This document shows, one piece after another, positions 34,210-39,445 of a stretch of 39,445 nucleotides of DNA (its first letter is position 1; the number at the start of each line of letters is the position of its first letter). A program made the position numbers and the translations under genes. The DNA comes from Leptospiraceae bacterium (GTDB lineage: Bacteria; Spirochaetota; Leptospiria; Leptospirales; Leptospiraceae): contig JADJFV010000020.1 in NCBI GenBank assembly GCA_016708435.1, positions 1-39,445 of the forward strand, given 5' to 3'. Below the pieces are notes generated by a model. It was not told the DNA's origin and searched no databases. It saw nothing but the letters and a program-made list of their open reading frames with translations.

Positions 34210-36257
34210 CTATGTAAAAAAAGGAAAATAAAAACGAGAATGAAACTTATCCTTATCTTCGCAATAAAGGTCGTAACCGCCAATTTCACGTAACCGAATC
34301 GCAATGTTTCTTTTTCCATTACCTGCACCTTTATGATCGATTGTATATCTCGTTGGGCTGATAATTTCTAAGCATAAGTTTTCCTTATATCTAAAAAATT
34401 TCCATTCCGAAAGACCATACCCATATTTTAAATCATTCGTTCCATTTTCTTGTGAAATAGAAAATAGAACTTCGATTAGTTTGTTGGAAAATCTATTCTC
34501 TGTAATATCATAGAGTGCTTCTTCACAGAAGAAATTAATCTCCCTATCATATGTCGCATAACGTCGAATTACCAATAGACGAATTCCATTGAGTGGGTCT
34601 TTTCTTAGTATTTCCAAGTCTTCGATAGAATACATTTTCATTCTAAGATTGTCTTCTAGCTTGTAAATGGCTTGCTTTGCTTTGTCTAAATTGTCTGATT
34701 TGTTAGAAGTAGTTTGCGAAAGTTCACTCAAGGATTTTTTCAAATCTAAAATATTCGAACCCATATGATCGTGAATGTCAACAAATATCTTCTGTCTTTC
34801 TTTTTGCACAGCGAGTTCTTTTTCTAAGGAAGACGCTCTTTGTATTTCATAATAATTTTTTCGATAGACTTCTTCTAATGCAATGCTTCTTTCTTGAACC
34901 TTTTCTTCAAGATCCGTTTTTAATTCATTCAATTCTTTATTTGTTGTAGTGAGAGAATTTGTCTTTTGCGTCAACTCAAGAGTCAGATTTTCAGAAAGAG
35001 TAAATGCTTTCGAAAATTTTATAGATAGAGAAAAAGATTGAAAGAATAGAAATCCAAACAAAGTAAAAGGGAATAGAAAATGCCAGAATATAATATGCTC
35101 AATATGAAGCATATCTGTAATCGATCCACCGGCAAGAATGAGCACACCAATAAATGAACTGATAGATCCAACTCTTTTGTTTCGAATTGCAGAAAGGTTT
35201 ACATAAATAATATAAGGTATCGAAAATAACACATACAATTCATATGGAATTAGAAATTGAGTGTATTCAAAATGTGGAAGAATAATCACCGTTAGGCAGA
35301 GAAAAAAGAAACAAATCCAGGTGATTCGAATATAATTTCTGTTCGTTTCTTCTTTAAACAAATAGTAGAGAAAGGAGATAAAGAAAGGAAATGCTAGATA
35401 AGCAGTTAAATAGTCTATTCTGAAAGTTATCTCAAATGGCAAAAAAGGAAATGTATAAATCAGTATTTTCTGACCAACTATTAGAGTGCGTATACCAAAG
35501 TCTAGGCAGAACAATCCAAAAATAAAGTGCTTTTATCTTGCGTTCGAATCAGAAAAAGTCCAAAATGATAGACACTCATAATAAAGAGTCCACCAAACAC
35601 CATCGTCTCCAGAGAGAAGATAATATTGGTTATGCGGTAAATCTCATAAGCTTTTCCAAAAGAAAAATCTCCCCATACTCCACCCGTTCTATCCATGAAA
35701 TTCGATATTTGTATTGTAATATGAATTTCTTTTTCCGTGGATAAATTTAAAGAAACTACTTCGGGTATAACAAAAGCGGTCATTGCTTCTCTGGTCTTAC
35801 CAATTTTTCCACCTTCGTGAATCAGTGTTTCATTTATCCATATCTTATAGGCTGTGCCAATTTCAGGAATTTTAATTGCTAGATTTTCGAAAGCTTTGGG
35901 AAGTTTAACAAGAAGATGAATTGTAATATATCCATCACCGGGTAATACCGAGTTGCCGACTTTTAAGTCTTTCCAAACACCAGGAACTTTTAGGTATGTA
36001 TCGATATTTCTTTTTTTCTCAATGATTTCTTCGTAAGAGAGAAATTGATTCCAATAAAAATCCCATTCTCCTTCTAAGGTGACTGTGCCATCTTTATCAA
36101 AATCCCATTGACTCAGATCAAGCTCTCCTTTTGTGGCTTTCATCTGAACTTGGGAAGATTTGTCAACACAACCCAGAAGAATAAAAAGAATTGAAAGCAA
36201 ACAAAGAATTTGTAGAGTAATTTGGATTAGTCTTATTTTATTTCGAAAAATTTGCAT
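34210..36257 (-). pseudogene. 7TMR-DISM sensor histidine kinase, split by a one-base frameshift
   Basis: Two overlapping frames make one kinase of about 680 residues. The 5' frame (36257-35502, 251 aa) has a hydrophobic leader ending LLGC, a jelly-roll sensor domain (GTVTLEGEWDFYWNQFL, WINETLIHEGGKIG) and the first membrane helix (FGGLFIMSVYHFGLFL). The 3' frame (35514-34210, 434 aa) continues with the other helices, a coiled coil (about 180-260), a HisKA_3-type motif DIHDHMGSNILDLKKSL and a degenerate ATPase end (GAGNGKRNIAIRLREIGG). Reading DKSTLF(F)GLFCLDFGIRTL requires one extra T in a run of five (plus-strand A at 35518-35522). Everything else is open, so this may be a recent mutation, a sequence error or a slippage switch. 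It is the likely partner of the adjacent response regulator. Confidence 0.85.
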
Positions 36258-36282
36258 CTATTTTTATATAACTCTTCCCTAT

Positions 36283-37465
36283 TCAGCTTTCTTCGAGAGC
36301 AGCTAAAGGCAAATCGTTGTTTGTCTTTACATATTGGTTCAATTTATGAAAATCAGATTCCTTACATTGCAAGGTAAGAAAAGTCCCTTCTTCTTTATGC
36401 TCAACGGACTCTACAATTGCATGCTCATTCAAATAAGAAACAACACTTCCATCGCTATAGGGAATTAGGATGCTACATTCAATATAAAGTTTATATATTT
36501 GTTTTTCTATCAGTTCAACTAATTCACTGATTCCAGTTCTATTTTTAGCAGACAAATAGATTCTGTCTTCTTGTGCAGTTGGAATACTTATATCTGTAAG
36601 CTCAGACTTATTGTAGACGTAGATAACAGGTATATGACTCGCACCGATTTGATTTAGCGTATCGGTTGTGACTTTGATTTGTTTTTTATAATTTGGATTG
36701 GAGTAGTCTACAAGATGTAAAAGTAAATCTGCTTCAATCACTTCTTCGAGCGTTGTGCGAAATGCTTTTACTAGCTCATGTGGAAGATCACTTACAAAAC
36801 CGACCGTATCAGATAAAAAAGAACATTTTATGATTCGGAAGATAAATACTCCTGACGGATGTTTCAAGAGTAGCAAAAAGCATATCTTTTTCTAATACTT
36901 TTTTAGATTCCGGTTTTTTATAGGTTTCAACCATTGCATTCATAAGAGTAGATTTGCCAGAATTTGTATAACCAACCAATGCGATAGATGAAATATCTGT
37001 CTTCTTTCTTTTTTTTCGTTGTGTTTCTCTTTCTTTAGAAAGGGCTTCCAACTCATGATTTAGTTCCGAAATTTTGGCAGCTTAGCCACTTCTACTTGTA
37101 ATTTTGCTTCTCTTGTTTTTGCACGCTCGGAAAATATTTCTAAGATTAAAGTGGTTCTATCTAAAATTCTACAACCTAATTCTGTTTCTAGATTATGAAG
37201 TTGAGAAGGAGAAAGTTCATTGTTAAAAATAAGAACATTTCCGTTATTTTCCGCTAAGAGCAAACGAACTTCTTCCACCTTTCCCGCACCAATGTAATGA
37301 GCAGGATGAACCGATTTTAGATTTTGCTCTAATACACCTACAACCAACAACCCGCGAGCAATTGCTAAATTTTTTAGCTCTTCCATTGATTCCCGAAAGT
37401 CAGTTTGGTCTTTAATATTTACTCCAATTAAAATTGCTTTTCATTTTCTTCTGCTTTCACAGTTT
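36283..37465 (-). pseudogene. hflX: hflX-like GTPase gene, decayed
   Basis: HflX is a ribosome-associated GTPase. The N-terminal frame (to 37060) reads AILIGVN, then VHPAHYIGAGKVEEVRLLL, NNELSPSQLHNLETELGCRI and REAKLQVEVAKL. The second frame (36809 to about 37075) has AKISELNHELEALSKERETQ, the G1 motif VGYTNSGKST and the G2 region MLFATLETSVRSIYLP. The third frame (36283-36876) has LSDTVGFVSDLPHELVKAFR (G3), VYNKSEL (G4) and a C-terminal domain. The glycine-rich segment normally between QVEVAKL and AKISEL, about 60 residues with GGIGxRGPGE, is missing. The G2-G3 join needs one T removed from a T6 run (36819-36824). The start is also out of frame. A large deletion plus several shifts means a true pseudogene. 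Confidence 0.85.
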
Positions 37466-37504
37466 ACACTCAGAACTATTCATAAAATAATTCAAGAAAG
37501 CTAT

Positions 37505-39369
37505 TCAAACTATCCAATGAATTGAAATAAGGAAACAGGTTTTGATTTTCCTCTTACCGTTACAGGAGTCCAACTCCTTCCACTTATACTTTGCATTAGG
37601 TAGGTGTTTGATTACATCTGTAGATACAAGTATTTCGGCGGAGTATTGTTTGGTCAGAGATTCAATTCGACTGGCCAGATTGACAGTGTCTCCAATAACG
37701 GTTGTCTCAAGTCTATTCTCTGAACCTACTGTGCCTAAGATTAATTCTCCAAAGTGAATTCCAATTCCCGTTTTAAGTCTAGAGCCATCGGGCAAGATTT
37801 GTTCTTTAGTAACTTCCATCATAGCAATGGCTGCTTCGAGAGCTTTTTCTGGTTCTACGAATAATGCCATGATTGCATCCCCTATAAATTTATCTATGAA
37901 TCCACCTTTGGATTCTATGATAGGCTCCATGATTTCTAAATAGCGATTTAAAAAAGCAAAAGTTTCTTTGGTCCGCGCTATCGTTTCGGAAAGTGAGGTA
38001 AATCCGCGTATGTCGGTAATAAAACTGCCATCTCTAAAGACTTTGCATCTCCTTTTTTACTTGTAAAATATTTTCTTTGTCTAGATTTTTCAAGAACTGT
38101 TCTGGCACAAACCTTGCATCGATTTTGTATAGGCTCTCTCCAGTTCAAATGCTTCTCTTTCTTTATCAAAAATTTTCTCTAGCTTCTGCTTCTTTGATCC
38201 GCAAATCATTGACTCGAAAGCCAAGTGCTAGAGAAAGTAAAACGCTTCTAAACTAGAACTCCGAAGATTTGTCCATAATGAGTAAATGCATTTCCGGGAA
38301 CAAACCTAAATTTTCCGCAAGGAAAAGCTAACTGAAATAAGAAGTGTCGTCCCAAGCAACTGCAAAAATAAGTGCAGGCTTATATGGCCCGAACGCAGCT
38401 AACGTAAAATGGCAACGACTATCGTATTGATTGCAGTCCAGGATATATATTTGCGATGGTAATTCCTTGCTTATGTTTAGAAATTTGATTGGAACAAAAG
38501 AAGGACTCCAAAATATAAACAACGAATAAATCAATTTTGATAATTTGGGGCTAATCTGTTTTATCTGCAAAAATTGATTTCCAAAGAGAATAGGCAAAAA
38601 GGGAGTAAAATACTCGTAACATTACGCAATAGAAATTCCATTGTCAATAATCGATCCAAACAAGAAACGCAAAGTATCCATAAACGCTCTTTGATAAAAA
38701 ATAGTAAAAGTTAAAATATAGAATACATACCAGAGATAAGCTCGATTTCGAATCGATAAAAAAAGTAAAAAATTATACAACGCCAATGAAATCATTAATC
38801 CAAAAAATAAACCAAAAAGCAAATGACGGATAATGTCAAATTTTTGTAAAGCAGTCTTTTCCCAATAAAATAAAGGAACCGTTAGAGAATCATTCGACTG
38901 CAATGCTAAATAAAACTGACACTCTCCAGAAGAATGCTTAATCGGGAATTGATAATTAGGATGACTTGGAAGTATTTCACTCGAAAAATTCATTTCCTGA
39001 CTGATAAAATGCAACCTGTGCACCTTCACAATATTGATAAAATCGGATATTGGAAATCAAAGGAGTGGCAGCTTCCATTACTGAATCTACACTTTGATTC
39101 AAACCAATTACTTTATCCAAAGCTCTTGACTCTGAATTCCAAAGTTCGGATAATCGGTGTTATTCTTTCACAAAATTCTTTGGATTTTCAGTTTTCAAAA
39201 TTTCGTCTATAGACGTATCTTTGTTGTGAAAAGATAATAGGAATCAGGTCACAGAAGTATATAATCAACACTTTAATTTTTCGGGTGTACAGTCTGTCTA
39301 GGAACTGGCTCATAAGTATAAAAAGAAAACAAAAAGAGATGATTGGAGAAAGTATTTTTACATTCATTG
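37505..39369 (-). pseudogene. 7TMR-DISM adenylate/guanylate cyclase gene, decayed
   Basis: The minus strand shows the parts of a membrane class III cyclase in several frames. Near 39369 a leader MNVKILSPIISFCFLFIL is seen. At about 39210-39030 pieces such as SIDEILKTENPKNFVKE, NTDYPNFGIQSQELWIK and VMEAATPLISNIRFYQYCEG belong to a 7TMR-DISM extracellular domain. At 38622-39029 are membrane helices (LLFGLFFGLMISLALYNFLL, then RAYLWYVFYILTF). At 38328-38597 and below are more helices. At 37505-38050 is the cyclase domain: TDIRGFTSLSETIARTKETF (one base out of frame), then GFIDKFIGDAIMALF, GIGIHFGELILGTVGS and DTVNLASRIESLTKQ. Roughly ten indels or stops break it. The last 75 bases of the window hold nothing recognisable. 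Confidence 0.8.
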
Positions 39370-39445
39370 ATTCGAATCTATCCAGACAATCGTTTTCAAA
39401 GAGTAGCTAATTGAAAGCAAACTACCAGGTGTTGTGTAAAACATT

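Noticed and set aside
34210..39445. Poor assembly quality as the full explanation of the frame breaks
   Set aside because: hflX also lacks about 60 codons outright and the hemerythrin and regulator genes next door are clean; single-base homopolymer errors remain possible for the kinase.

Overview
The window is AT-rich chromosomal DNA, most consistent with a spirochaete of the Leptospira group (Leptospiraceae-like). This is inferred from the gene repertoire: 7TMR-DISM signalling proteins, many lipoproteins with short spirochaete-style lipoboxes (VNC, SNC, LNC, IQC), 23-residue LPxEIGNL leucine-rich repeats and FecR-type lipoproteins. No rRNA, tRNA or CRISPR array was seen. The DNA is unusually rich in decayed mobile elements and small palindromic repeats.

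Region 1 (1-3573) holds a decayed IS21-family element (408-2840) with recognisable terminal repeats and an ATTGG target duplication. It sits inside a lipoprotein gene whose 5' part (2841-2969) and 3' part (1-407) flank it. Region 2 (3574-7647) is one very large hybrid histidine kinase (7TMR-DISM, three PAS, HisKA, HATPase, REC, HPt). Region 3 (7648-11963) is accessory DNA: a 135-137 bp direct repeat bracketing a gutted DNA methylase gene and an intact VapBC-type toxin-antitoxin pair, an IS91-like transposase pseudogene carrying nested palindromic or MITE-like insertions, and a roughly 43-bp tandem repeat array. Region 4 (11964-17691) encodes a MacA/MacB/LolD-type ABC efflux set and a SERCA-like calcium P-type ATPase.

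Region 5 (17707-25661) has a superoxide-reductase-like lipoprotein, a 1786-residue Ig-repeat and propeller lipoprotein, and a divergent LRR plus beta-propeller protein. Region 6 (25768-32195, minus strand) is a probable operon made of a tandemly duplicated two-gene module (membrane protein A plus Asp-box propeller lipoprotein B, in order A1-B1-A2-B2) followed by a FecR lipoprotein. Region 7 (32383-36257, minus strand) holds a double-domain hemerythrin, a LuxR-type response regulator and a frameshifted 7TMR histidine kinase. Region 8 (36283-39445) is decaying DNA: an hflX pseudogene and a 7TMR-DISM adenylate cyclase pseudogene.

The most interesting signal is a shared operator, TACGC-N6-GCGTA, abutting the -35 box at the same position in two promoters: that of the response-regulator/hemerythrin pair and that of the duplicated module. 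It suggests a small hemerythrin-linked regulon in which the response regulator activates both itself and the cell-envelope operon. A second signal is that palindromic repeats have inserted into the signal-peptide coding region of at least two, probably three, genes of that operon.
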